64,000 bases of DNA from Cellulophaga sp. BC115SP (GTDB taxonomy: Bacteria > Bacteroidota > Bacteroidia > Cytophagales > Spirosomataceae). The stretch lies in assembly GCF_009905545.1 (NCBI RefSeq), contig NZ_JAAALB010000014.1:1-64000 (forward strand). The letters run 5' to 3'. Below the pieces are notes generated by a model. The model was not told where the DNA came from. It did no database searches and was given only the letters and a program-made list of their open reading frames with translations. The position numbers and the translations under genes are program-made. Of this stretch, positions 50,940-59,711 are shown in pieces; the stretch's first letter is position 1, and the number at the start of each line of letters is the position of its first letter.

Positions 50940-53276
50940 ATGAGGTCAATATTATACAAAAGTCTTTGTTTTCTTGCTGCCATAATTTACTCAGTTTCAT
51001 CGTATGCTCAGTTTCATCGTGAAGCTCGATGGATTAGTGTGACCGAACCTCAAAAAGCAAATCAATGGATTTGCTTTCGTAAAAAAATTACGCTCAAAAA
51101 AGCCATGGCAACTGCCATTACCAAAATAGCCGTAGACTCCAAATATTGGTTGTGGGTAAACGGACAGTTGGTGGTGCGTGAAGGGGGGCTCAAACGTGGT
51201 CCTAATCCACAAGATACTTATTATGACAATGTTGATTTAGCCCCATATTTGAAAGTTGGAGAAAATACTATTGGTATTTTGGTTTGGTATTTTGGTAAAA
51301 AAGGATTCAGTCACAACAGTTCTGGACAAGCAGGACTCCTTTTTGATTTGCCTACGCCAAGCGGAAACAATTGGGTTAGCAATGCTTCTTGGCTTTGTAA
51401 AGTTCATCCTGCCTTTGGCGAAACTCAAGCGCCATTTCCCAATTATCGCCTAGCGGAATCTAACATCCATTTCAATGCTCAAGAAGATATCGAGGGTTGG
51501 TACGAACCCAAATTTGACGATTCACGATGGGAATCGGCTACTGAGTTAGGAGCAGCAGGTGACGCACCATGGAATCAACTTCTAGAACGCCCTATTCCTC
51601 AATGGCATCATAGTAGTTTACAAAACTATACCAATACCCCTCCGCTCCCACTCGTCAGTGTAGGTGATACCTTGTTATTACAATTACCTCAAAATTTAGC
51701 AATTACCCCTTATTTTAAAATTGAAGCAAAAGCTGGGCAAAAAATAGATATTCGTACCGACAACTATTATGGCGGTAGCGAACCCAATATTCGAACTGAG
51801 TATATTACCAAAAATGGTGTGCAGGAGTTTGAAAGTCCCGCCTATTTTAATGGTCATACAGTCAAATACTTTTTCCCAAAAGGAATTAAAATATTAGCGG
51901 TTCAGTACAGAGCGACTCGTTATAACTATGAAATACAAGGAGATTTCACTTGTAACGATGCTTTTTTGAATAAACTGAAGGAAAAAGCGCTGACGACACT
52001 CAACCTCAATGTGCGTGATGTCATATCTGACTGTCCTGATCGTGAGCGTGCACAGTGGTGGGGCGATGTAGTAATCAATGAAGGAGAAATGTTTTACTAC
52101 TGGAATCAAGCAGGGCATCAATCTTTACAAAAAGCCATTCGTGAATTAGTAGCTTGGCAAAAACCTGACGGAACGCTTTTTTCGCCAATTCCAGCAGGTA
52201 ATTGGGATAGAGAACTTCCTGCCCAAATGTTGGCTAGTATTGGTGAATATGGTTTTTGGAACTATTATCGCTATACAGGCGACTCGGCACTCATTGCTGA
52301 GGTATACCCTGCCATCAAAAAATATCTTGCACTTTGGAAAATAGATGAGCATCATTTGGTAAAACATCGTGCTGGTGGTTGGATGTGGCACGACTGGGGA
52401 CAAAATATAGATGTGGAGCTATTGGACAATGCGTGGTATTATTTGGCCATGAAAGGATTATGCAAAATGGCACATTTACTTGGTTTGGAGGAAGATGTAG
52501 CAGCCTATTCCTACCAAATGCAAGAAATGAAAGATGCTTTTAACGATACCTATTGGCGTGGTAATTTCTACAGAAGCCCCAACTACAAAGGTATTACCGA
52601 TGATAGAGGCAATGGCTTGGCTGTAGTGGCAGGATTGAGTAGCCCAGAACAATATGGTTCTATTAGCCTATTTTTAAGTCAGGAGTTACATGCTAGCCCC
52701 TACATGGAGAAATATATTTTGGAAGCTTTGTTTCTTATCGGAGAAGATAAAAAAGCTATTGCTCGCATGAAGACTCGCTATAAATCTATGGTCAATAGCC
52801 CTATTAGCACCTTGTGGGAAGGCTGGGAGCTCAACAGCGCTACTTACGGCGGTGGCACGTACAATCATGGTTGGACTGGCGGACCAGCTACGCTTCTTTC
52901 CCAATATGTGGCAGGGATTAGTCCTTTGGCAAATGGATTTAAAACTTATAAAATACAGCCTCAAATAGGCATTTTGACTTCGATAAAAGCACAAGCCCCC
53001 TGTCCAGCGGGTTTGATAAAAGTCAATATTCAAAATACCCCTCAGCAATTTACTTTGAGCGCAGAGGTGCCTACAGGAATGCAAGGCGTCATTTCAATTC
53101 CAATATTAGCTGATATTTACTCAGAAATTACCTGCAACGGAACCGTTATTTTTGCCAATGACAAATACATCAACGCCCTCCCATGGCTAGACTTAGTCCC
53201 GGGTAATGAGCACTATCTCAACTTTGAAGTAAAAAATGGAGGGAAAATTGTTTTTGTAGGGAAGAATAAGAAGTGA
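50940..53276 (+). CDS. Alpha-L-rhamnosidase-like glycosidase (GH78-type)
   Basis: A 778-aa exported enzyme starting at the ATG 50940 (MRSILYKSL; signal peptide ending SYAQ). The N-terminal beta-domains (WLWVNGQLVVREG) precede an (alpha/alpha)6-barrel, with the acidic catalytic cluster in VISDCPDRERAQWWGD and ELTRDLPAQM-like and DWGQNIDVELLDNAWYY segments, and a C-terminal beta domain. The arrangement is that of bacterial alpha-L-rhamnosidases. Substrate specificity is unproven. It stands alone in the plus direction, with two duplicated hairpins after it. Confidence 0.88.
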   Translation: MRSILYKSLCFLAAIIYSVSSYAQFHREARWISVTEPQKANQWICFRKKITLKKAMATAITKIAVDSKYWLWVNGQLVVREGGLKRGPNPQDTYYDNVDLAPYLKVGENTIGILVWYFGKKGFSHNSSGQAGLLFDLPTPSGNNWVSNASWLCKVHPAFGETQAPFPNYRLAESNIHFNAQEDIEGWYEPKFDDSRWESATELGAAGDAPWNQLLERPIPQWHHSSLQNYTNTPPLPLVSVGDTLLLQLPQNLAITPYFKIEAKAGQKIDIRTDNYYGGSEPNIRTEYITKNGVQEFESPAYFNGHTVKYFFPKGIKILAVQYRATRYNYEIQGDFTCNDAFLNKLKEKALTTLNLNVRDVISDCPDRERAQWWGDVVINEGEMFYYWNQAGHQSLQKAIRELVAWQKPDGTLFSPIPAGNWDRELPAQMLASIGEYGFWNYYRYTGDSALIAEVYPAIKKYLALWKIDEHHLVKHRAGGWMWHDWGQNIDVELLDNAWYYLAMKGLCKMAHLLGLEEDVAAYSYQMQEMKDAFNDTYWRGNFYRSPNYKGITDDRGNGLAVVAGLSSPEQYGSISLFLSQELHASPYMEKYILEALFLIGEDKKAIARMKTRYKSMVNSPISTLWEGWELNSATYGGGTYNHGWTGGPATLLSQYVAGISPLANGFKTYKIQPQIGILTSIKAQAPCPAGLIKVNIQNTPQQFTLSAEVPTGMQGVISIPILADIYSEITCNGTVIFANDKYINALPWLDLVPGNEHYLNFEVKNGGKIVFVGKNKK

Positions 53277-53491
53277 GGCATCAGGCACTAGGCAACAGTA
53301 AATACTTTCTTTTCTAATTACTATTGCCTAATGCCTTTTTGCCTATATCTTACCTCTCCTTCGAATTGTTCGAATTTAAAAATGTAAAGAAATAGTTTTC
53401 AGTGAAAGAATAAGAGGCAAGATAGAAGGCATCAGGCAACAGTAAATACTTTCTTTTCTAACTACTATTGCCTAACGCCTTTTTGCCTATA
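53276..53491. repeat. Two direct repeats, each foldable as a hairpin
   Basis: AGGCATCAGGCA...ACAGTAAATACTTTCTTTTC followed by ACTATTGCCTAAYGCCT occurs at 53276-53346 and again at 53427-53491 with near identity. Each copy is a hairpin (AGGCAAYAG with CTATTGCCT), so together they form a double terminator between the convergent GH78 and thioredoxin-like genes. Confidence 0.75.
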
Positions 53492-53493
53492 CC

Positions 53494-54861
53494 CTATTTT
53501 TTTCTCTTCTTCTCCTCAGCATTAATCAAATTTAGATACTGTACTGTATCCAATTTCTTGTTGGCTAGTATTTTATAATTTGCATCTAGCAAAAATACAT
53601 TTGGATAGGTCTGGGTGTTGTAATCATTGGTAAAGTCAATACTCGAAGTATTGTCGTATCCATGAATAAACTTCTGAGCTTTAAAATCTTTGATAAATTT
53701 CTTCCAATCCTTTTTATCTTTTTCTTGTCCACGTACCCCGCAAGCCATAAAAACCTTTACGCCTTTTGCTTGTAATTTGGGATAGTCTTCTACCAACTTT
53801 TTGGTTGTTTCTTGACAGTGATGACAATTAGGGTCATAAATCATGACCAAGATATATTTCGATTTTGTTTGATAAAGGCTCACAGGTTTACCGAGGGTAT
53901 CGCTCATGGGTAAATCCTTGAGCGTATTACCAATCAAAACCTTTTTCATACGATACACGTACTCAAAATTGCGAACCACTGTGGCAGAATCCCATAACGC
54001 CACATTTTTGATCATATATTTCTCAGCTACGTGGGTGTACACTACCTCTTTTCCAAGGTAATCTGTCGAAAGAAATTTCTGTGCGATTTTACTAAACACG
54101 TACTTTCTTTGGTCAGATTTGGGTGGCGTGCGGTCAAGTAACCTATCAGAAATCTGAATTAAGGTATCAGGCGAATAAGGACCTTCTACAGTTTTGAGGT
54201 AATTTTCTAAGACAGGTCCAAGAAACGGTGTTCGCATCATACGTTCGTCCTCAAGGGCAACATTATCGAAATAATGTTTTAGCAAATATTCATTGTGTCT
54301 GATTGTATCCTCGGTAGTAGGTTTGGCAGGATATGGAGGAGCAGCAATTTCGGTATTGATACGAACAATATTGGCAGCCAAAGATTCTTTTCCATACTTC
54401 TGGACAAAAGCTTTCTTGTAAGCGTCAATATCGGCTATGAGTTTGGGGCGTTCGTTGGCAGGAGCACTTTGAATTTTAGCCCCTTTTTCGTTGACTGTTC
54501 TCAAAAATTCGGCAAATTGACGAGCTTCTTCAGAGCCAACAATTTCCATTTTGCCATATAAATCAGCCTTATCGGTATTGATACTAAAATTCTGATTGGT
54601 TATCAATAGATCAAAAATCCGCTGATTTCCTTGTACCAACACATAAAATCCCAAGGGTAAATCTTTTTTACCTTGAAATAGGATTTTTCCATCACCATCT
54701 GCTTTGGCAGTATCCAAAGCCAAATAGCTTTTTTCAAAGCCATTCACCAAATAAAATGTAGAATCTCTCAGGCCTTTTACCTGAATCTCAATACGATGTT
54801 GTGCGTTCAGTTTAGCTGTCATCATGCCCAAAAATAGAAGGCAAATCATCCATCTCTTCAT
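53494..54861 (-). CDS. Thiol-disulfide (TlpA/thioredoxin-fold) protein with DUF5106-type domain
   Basis: A 455-aa exported redox protein from the ATG 54859-54861 (MKRWMICLLF; signal ends LNAQ). An N-terminal beta domain of the DUF4369/DUF5106 kind (about 20-110) is followed by a helical middle (about 110-310) and a C-terminal thioredoxin fold (about 325-445) with the active-site CHHC (YDPNCHHCQETTKK). It probably reduces or oxidises disulfides in periplasmic proteins. Alone in the minus direction. Confidence 0.9.
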   Translation of the reverse strand: MKRWMICLLFLGMMTAKLNAQHRIEIQVKGLRDSTFYLVNGFEKSYLALDTAKADGDGKILFQGKKDLPLGFYVLVQGNQRIFDLLITNQNFSINTDKADLYGKMEIVGSEEARQFAEFLRTVNEKGAKIQSAPANERPKLIADIDAYKKAFVQKYGKESLAANIVRINTEIAAPPYPAKPTTEDTIRHNEYLLKHYFDNVALEDERMMRTPFLGPVLENYLKTVEGPYSPDTLIQISDRLLDRTPPKSDQRKYVFSKIAQKFLSTDYLGKEVVYTHVAEKYMIKNVALWDSATVVRNFEYVYRMKKVLIGNTLKDLPMSDTLGKPVSLYQTKSKYILVMIYDPNCHHCQETTKKLVEDYPKLQAKGVKVFMACGVRGQEKDKKDWKKFIKDFKAQKFIHGYDNTSSIDFTNDYNTQTYPNVFLLDANYKILANKKLDTVQYLNLINAEEKKRKK

Positions 54862-55142
54862 TCTGATATAAAGTTTTTTTGAAAACGAATTTACATAATT
54901 ATCTCGGCTGTACCTTGTGATTAACAAAAGATTAACACAGCTCTTTAGTATTTTATCATGATTTAACAAGAATATCTAGGAAGATAATATGGTACAAAAA
55001 ATATAAAAAATTGTAGGATTCAAACTAGTATTTACCATTTAATAAACTCTAGGGCATTTTTCCTGAGTATGCTCCTTATTGTCAGCTAAATACTTGTAAA
55101 TTAGCTCAATTAATTTTTTCTAAAACTATCTTGCCATCAAGT

Positions 55143-55709
55143 ATGCCTATTCAAAAAGTTACTAAAAATGAGATAATAGCCAAAGCCCTAAACGTGTTCA
55201 GCAATAAAGGTTACCACAACACTTCTATGTCAGATCTCGCTGCGGAAGTTGGTCTGCTGAAGGGAAGCTTTTATCATTACTTTATTAGTAAAGAAGAATT
55301 AATGTTGCAAATTCTTGAAAGTATTGATTACGAGTTAAAAAGCAGTGTTTATCCCCTGGCCCAGCACAAGCAATATCCTGCCTCTAAACGAATGAAGTTG
55401 TTTCTGAAAGGTTTAAGTAAGGTGATTGTGCACAAAAATGGGGGGTGTATTTTGGGAAATACGATTTTAGAAACGGCCAATATTTATCCATCGTTTCGAG
55501 TATTGCTTACCACCATCATGGATGGAATTATCCAAAGCTTTACTGCTATTTATCAAGAACTTCACACACAAGAACAAGCGCATATATTGGCACAACAAAC
55601 CCTTATGGAATTAGAAGGGGCCATTATGTTCTCTAAACTATATAGTAATCCGAGCATCTTTCAGGATTTTCAAAAACGAATGATTCAGCGCGTTGAAACT
55701 GATTCATAA
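55143..55709 (+). CDS. TetR/AcrR-family transcriptional regulator
   Basis: A 188-aa DNA-binding protein from the ATG 55143 (MPIQKVTKNE); a TTG 12 bases earlier gives no better start. The HTH covers about 8-55, with ALNVFSNKGYHNTSMSDLAAEVGLLKGSFYHYF as the family signature. The ligand-binding C-terminal half is helical. No obvious target adjoins; the 281-bp upstream gap could contain its own operator. Confidence 0.92.
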   Translation: MPIQKVTKNEIIAKALNVFSNKGYHNTSMSDLAAEVGLLKGSFYHYFISKEELMLQILESIDYELKSSVYPLAQHKQYPASKRMKLFLKGLSKVIVHKNGGCILGNTILETANIYPSFRVLLTTIMDGIIQSFTAIYQELHTQEQAHILAQQTLMELEGAIMFSKLYSNPSIFQDFQKRMIQRVETDS

Positions 55710-55829
55710 GGATTGTATTGGACAAGCAGATTTCAGCTTGGCAATATCAATTGTACACTATTATATCTCAAAACTTTACAGGCTATTGCTTCGATAATTT
55801 CTCTGATGTTATCTTGATATTGTTTTGCT

Positions 55830-57131
55830 TCAAGGATTCTTTTTAGGTTCTAAAGCTATTTCTTGAACCACCTTTACTACCTTTTCTAGGTCTTTGATAG
55901 GCGTATAAATATGAGGGGTTACTCGCACACCCACAATATTTTCCCAAGTTACGGGCGAGGTATAAATTCTCCCTTTTTTCATCAATGCTCCATGTAACTC
56001 TGAGGAAGTCATTCCTTTAAATCCTATGAGGGCTATCGCACCAGAAAATTCAGGTTTTAGAGACGTTTGGGTATAAAAATTTGGCAAGTCTATACAACGA
56101 GTTAATAGATAGTTTTTGAGATATTGTAACCTCTTTTGGATTCTTTCAGTACCAATAGCATTATGAAAATTCACGGCGTGACCAATCGCCATTTCAATAG
56201 GAAAAGAACGAGTACCTAGTCCTTCAAATTTTCGGATATCATCTTTCAAAGGATTATCTGAGGGGGTATGTGTCCACAAACTAGCAATATGCTCTTTTTT
56301 GACCCACAGTAAGCCTGTGCCAAAAGGCGCACAAAGCCATTTATGTAAACTTGCGCCCAAATAATCACAACCTAAATCGGGGATTTTATAGGCAATTTGT
56401 GCAAAGGTATGCGCCGCATCGACCACTACTTTAATCTTAGGATTTTTCTTTTTTACCGCTTCGGAAATAGCTTTTACGGGTAAAGTTTGCCCTGTCCAGT
56501 TAATCATGTGTGTAACATGAACGATTCTCGTATTTTCAGTTACTAAATCGACATATCTTTTGACTAATAAATCCTTATCCTCACAAGGTAATGGGTCATG
56601 ATTGACATATTTAATCACAATTCCTTCTCGTTTTTCGCGCTGTCGCCAACCGTGGAGCATATTCGGATAATCTTGTAGAGACATGACTACTTCATCGCCC
56701 TTTTGTAAGTCTAAGCCCAAAATAATTGTATCTAATGCCTCTGTAGCATTGCGATTCATAGCAATTTCCTCAGGAGAACACCCTGCCAAATCTGCCAGTT
56801 TGCTACGAACAGCCTCACGATTTTCATCCAAAATTCGCCACATATAATAGGTTGGCGCTTCGTTACACAGCTTGTTGTAATGTGTTAGGGCATCTTGTAC
56901 CATAATAGGTTGTGGACTTACCCCAGCATTACTCATATTAATCAAATTGGGCGAAGCAGAAAAGGCCAACTGAATTTGCGCCCAATAATCTTCATCGGTA
57001 GTGACATCCTTCTCGGGTGCGTAACTAAGAATACGTTGGAGATTTTGCTGAGTAGCTTGACTGGCAAAGGGTAAGGCAGATAAGCTTCCTGTACCGAGTA
57101 CAAGATTTTGTAGAAAATTACGTCGTTGCAT
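55830..57131 (-). CDS. Tat-exported class V aminotransferase-like protein
   Basis: A 433-aa PLP-fold protein from the ATG 57129-57131 with a twin-arginine signal (QRRNFLQNLVLG) in the first 30 residues. It shows the class V cofactor Asp region VVVDAAHTFAQIAY (about residues 235-250) and the PLP lysine in GASLHKWLCAPFGTG about 20 residues later, plus NRNATEALDTII. These are cysteine-desulfurase/isopenicillin epimerase-like proteins. A longer frame runs into an octamer array and would encode repeated PLCLCAFV, so it is rejected. Its substrate is unknown. Confidence 0.88.
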   Translation of the reverse strand: MQRRNFLQNLVLGTGSLSALPFASQATQQNLQRILSYAPEKDVTTDEDYWAQIQLAFSASPNLINMSNAGVSPQPIMVQDALTHYNKLCNEAPTYYMWRILDENREAVRSKLADLAGCSPEEIAMNRNATEALDTIILGLDLQKGDEVVMSLQDYPNMLHGWRQREKREGIVIKYVNHDPLPCEDKDLLVKRYVDLVTENTRIVHVTHMINWTGQTLPVKAISEAVKKKNPKIKVVVDAAHTFAQIAYKIPDLGCDYLGASLHKWLCAPFGTGLLWVKKEHIASLWTHTPSDNPLKDDIRKFEGLGTRSFPIEMAIGHAVNFHNAIGTERIQKRLQYLKNYLLTRCIDLPNFYTQTSLKPEFSGAIALIGFKGMTSSELHGALMKKGRIYTSPVTWENIVGVRVTPHIYTPIKDLEKVVKVVQEIALEPKKNP

Positions 57132-57175
57132 TATAGTTTGGAGCGTTTGAGGTAAGAAGGTTTTGGCTTGACTTA

Positions 57176-57247
57176 GGCACAAAGGCACAAAGGCACAAAG
57201 GCACAAAGGCACAAAGGCACAAAGGCACAAAGGCACAAAGGCACAAA
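57176..57247. repeat. Nine perfect tandem copies of GGCACAAA
   Basis: 72 bp of uninterrupted 8-bp units, ending 45 bp before the Tat-aminotransferase start. On the coding strand each unit reads TTTGTGCC and thus carries a TTTG. Such arrays change length by slippage, so this may be a variable promoter; that part is inference. Confidence 0.85.
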
Positions 57248-57426
57248 GTGTTTTATCTCAGTGTTTGGGGAAGCATCAAGTCAAATCCTCCCTAAATTTA
57301 ATAAAGAATAGCTGCAATTTGTAAATTTGAAGATTTGATAATTTGAAAATTAGGAAAAGGAATTTTATCCATGTCAAAATCCCCCAAAAGCCCCCTCACA
57401 ACAACCCCTCAACTAAACCCTAAAAC

Positions 57427-57590
57427 CACTTTGTGCCTCTGTGCCCGATCCCTTTGAACCTAAAAAACAAAACTCCTTGCCTAACCCCTATCACCTAAAC
57501 ACACTTTGTGCCTCTGTCCCTAATCCCTTTGAACCTAAAAAAAAACTCCTTGCCTAACCCCTCACACCTATCCCCTTTGAACCTAAAAAA
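57427..57590 (+). repeat. 75-bp-period imperfect tandem repeat
   Basis: Units CACTTTGTGCCTCTGTGCCC... and CACTTTGTGCCTCTGTCCCT... at 57427 and 57502, with a partial third unit from about 57569. Each contains ATCCCTTTGAACCTAAAAA and CTCCTTGCCTAACCCCT. Confidence 0.7.
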
Positions 57591-57591
57591 A

Positions 57592-57619
57592 AATCCTCAT
57601 ACCCGAAGATATGAGGATT
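57592..57619 (-). terminator. rlpA terminator
   Basis: AATCCTCATA and TATGAGGATT arms around an 8-nt loop; on the minus strand a T-rich run follows, as needed for the leftward rlpA. Confidence 0.8.
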
Positions 57620-57640
57620 CATAAAAGGAAAAGATTGTTC

Positions 57641-58042
57641 CTAATTGCGTGCACTTGCATAAAGTGCATTTGGAATTTCTTGTTTAGAGAGGACCCTAAC
57701 ACGTACATTACCTATACCTCTTCTAACTATTCCAATTTTTTTGGCAGCCGCATAACTTAAGTCTAAAAGTACTTTTCTTCTGTGCGGGCCTCTGTCGTTT
57801 ACACGTACCACAGCTTTTTTGCCATTGGATTTGTTGGTTACTTCCAACAAGGTACCATAAGGCAAACTACGATGAGCTGCTGTGTAGCCATTATTTTTGT
57901 AGCGTTCGCCACTTGAAGTTCGTCTGCCGTTGAATTTACGAGCATAAAACGAAGCTTTACCCTGAAATGACCGTGCATCTTTTGCTACAATTGATAGTGA
58001 AATTACACTACAAAAAATAAGCAATAAAATGGATTTTACCAT
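57641..58042 (-). CDS. rlpA: RlpA-like septal-ring lytic transglycosylase
   Basis: A 133-aa exported protein from the ATG 58040-58042 (MVKSILLLIF; signal to about residue 20). The double-psi beta-barrel is complete: GKASFYARKFNGRRTSSGERY, TAAHRSLPYGTLLEVTN and VVRVNDRGPHRRKVLLDLSYAAAKKIG with the catalytic Asp. The enzyme cleaves denuded glycan strands at the septum. There is no lipobox and no SPOR domain here, so it is a short soluble version; the SPOR protein at 4328 is separate. Confidence 0.93.
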   Translation of the reverse strand: MVKSILLLIFCSVISLSIVAKDARSFQGKASFYARKFNGRRTSSGERYKNNGYTAAHRSLPYGTLLEVTNKSNGKKAVVRVNDRGPHRRKVLLDLSYAAAKKIGIVRRGIGNVRVRVLSKQEIPNALYASARN

Positions 58043-58187
58043 GTCTATTTTTTGGATGATGGAGTGCAAAATTACGGTAAAAACCTGTCATTTACAAGCT
58101 TGCACAATACTTATGAGTTTACGGCATTGTACTTTATTGATATACATTTTAGTTTTTTCAATTTGTAACACTTCTTAGATTAGTACA

Positions 58188-58223
58188 AAAAAGTGGGCTA
58201 TCTCGACAGATAGCCCACTTTTT
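58188..58223. terminator. Bidirectional hairpin after the aldo/keto reductase
   Basis: Arms AAAAAGTGGGCTATCT and AGATAGCCCACTTTTT around CGAC; perfectly complementary 16-bp arms. Confidence 0.85.
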
Positions 58224-58337
58224 AAAGAAATCTTACCAACTCTTTTTCTACGATAAGAATCTCTTATTTTTTCTAAAAAAAATATTTCTAAAAAGCCAAT
58301 TTTAACAAATATTAACAAATTTATATAGGCTATTTCA

Positions 58338-59321
58338 TTAGTATTTGCCACGAATCGTAGGCTTAATTTGGGTATCATATACCTCTCTCAATGCTGTATG
58401 GATTTCGGCAGATAAAGGTTGTAAATCGCTTGAACTTACGTTTGGCGCTACCTGCGAGATTTTGGTAGCGCCAGGAATAACCGTGGTAACTGCTGGGTGA
58501 TCCAATATCCAGCGCAACGACCATTGTGCCAAACGCTCATCTGGCATAAGATTTCCTAGGCTCTGAGCAAATTCTACACCTTGTTCAAAAGCCACTCCTG
58601 AAAATGTTTCACCAACATTGAAAAACTCACCATTGGCATTATAGTTACGGTGGTCTGTAGTAGCAAAAGTCGTATCCTTGGTATATTTTCCACTCAATAG
58701 TCCACTCGCTAACGGAACTCGAACGATCAATGAAACGCCTTTTTCTTGAGCCTTCGCAAAGATTTCGTCCGCCAAATGTTGACGAAATAGATTAAAGATA
58801 ATTTGTAAAGAAGCCAAACCTTCCTGCTCCAAACAAATAAGAGCCTCCTCAGCCGTCTCGACGCTTACCCCCCAGTATTTAATTAAACCTTCGTCTTGGA
58901 GTTTTCTTAATGAGTCAAAAACATCACCTTTTTGCAATTCTTCGGTTGGGATACAGTGTAATTGTTCCAAATACAACTGCTCTAATTGAAGATTTTGAAG
59001 TGATTCTTCTACATGGCGTCTAATGGCCTCATACGTAAAATTTTGTGGCCAACCGTTTCCATTATCGCCTCTTCTTCCGAGTTTGGTCGCTACATACAGT
59101 GTTTCAGAACGGGTTTTCAAAAACTTGCCAATAACTTTCTCACTAATACCGCCACCATATACATCGGCTGTGTCGATAAAGTTACCTCCTAAATCCACAA
59201 AGCGATTAAGAATTTCGAAGGCCGACTCTTCGGTTACATTTCCCCAATCGGCACTGCCTAACTGCCAAGTACCAAGACCGATTTCGCTAATAAGTTCTGT
59301 TTGAAATTTTCTGAGTTGCAT
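58338..59321 (-). CDS. Aldo/keto reductase
   Basis: A 327-aa TIM-barrel NADPH-dependent oxidoreductase. The family's four catalytic residues are in place: Asp in NFIDTADVYGG, Tyr in the same strand, Lys in LYVATKLGRRG, and His in LYLEQLHCIPTEEL. The C-terminal TTVIPGATKISQVAPNVS cofactor segment is present. The group includes reductases of aldehydes and sugar-related substrates; no clue to its own. Upstream region carries TGAGTGAAT-type words. Confidence 0.92.
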   Translation of the reverse strand: MQLRKFQTELISEIGLGTWQLGSADWGNVTEESAFEILNRFVDLGGNFIDTADVYGGGISEKVIGKFLKTRSETLYVATKLGRRGDNGNGWPQNFTYEAIRRHVEESLQNLQLEQLYLEQLHCIPTEELQKGDVFDSLRKLQDEGLIKYWGVSVETAEEALICLEQEGLASLQIIFNLFRQHLADEIFAKAQEKGVSLIVRVPLASGLLSGKYTKDTTFATTDHRNYNANGEFFNVGETFSGVAFEQGVEFAQSLGNLMPDERLAQWSLRWILDHPAVTTVIPGATKISQVAPNVSSSDLQPLSAEIHTALREVYDTQIKPTIRGKY

Positions 59322-59711
59322 GATGATTAATTGTGAATGAATGATTTAGTGATAATGTTTAATTGTGAATGAGCGAATGGTGAATTGTGAATATAACTTT
59401 TCAATTAATTACCAGTGCTTATAATCATGAGTAATCTTGCCAAATAACAGTTAGTAAATTTTTATTGTAAAATACAGATATTACAAAATATAATCGCAAT
59501 TCAGCATTAATACTAAAATTTATTCCTCTACAAATCTAAAGACAATATGACATTATAAATGCTGATTTGGGGGTATTCTACTGAAATTTTGACTGATAAA
59601 AATTCCCTAAATCCCTCAAAACAAGACATTTTTTCCGATTATATGGATTGGATTCATATTTGATAAATAATTAGCAAATGAAACAAATCAGGACAAAACA
59701 AAACTACTGAT
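59322..59711. other. Divergent intergenic region before clpB
   Basis: 390 bp without a gene. Repeat words of the ATTGTGAATGA type fill 59325-59395; the rest is AT-rich. A weak promoter-like CATATTTG lies near 59657-59664 (one mismatch to TAnnTTTG). No CIRCE inverted repeat is seen. Confidence 0.5.

Larger units (their letters stand above)
57132..57640. other. Intergenic region with tandem repeats
   Basis: 509 bp: nine 8-bp units (57176-57247), then AT-rich sequence, two and a half copies of a 75-bp unit at 57427-57590, and the rlpA terminator (57592-57619). No gene. Confidence 0.7.

Noticed and set aside
57132-57236. N-terminal extension of the Tat-aminotransferase encoding PLCLCAFV repeats
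   Set aside because: It is a translation of the octamer array; the internal ATG with a twin-arginine signal is far better.
57176-57247. CRISPR array
   Set aside because: Units are 8 bp and contiguous without spacers; a simple tandem repeat.
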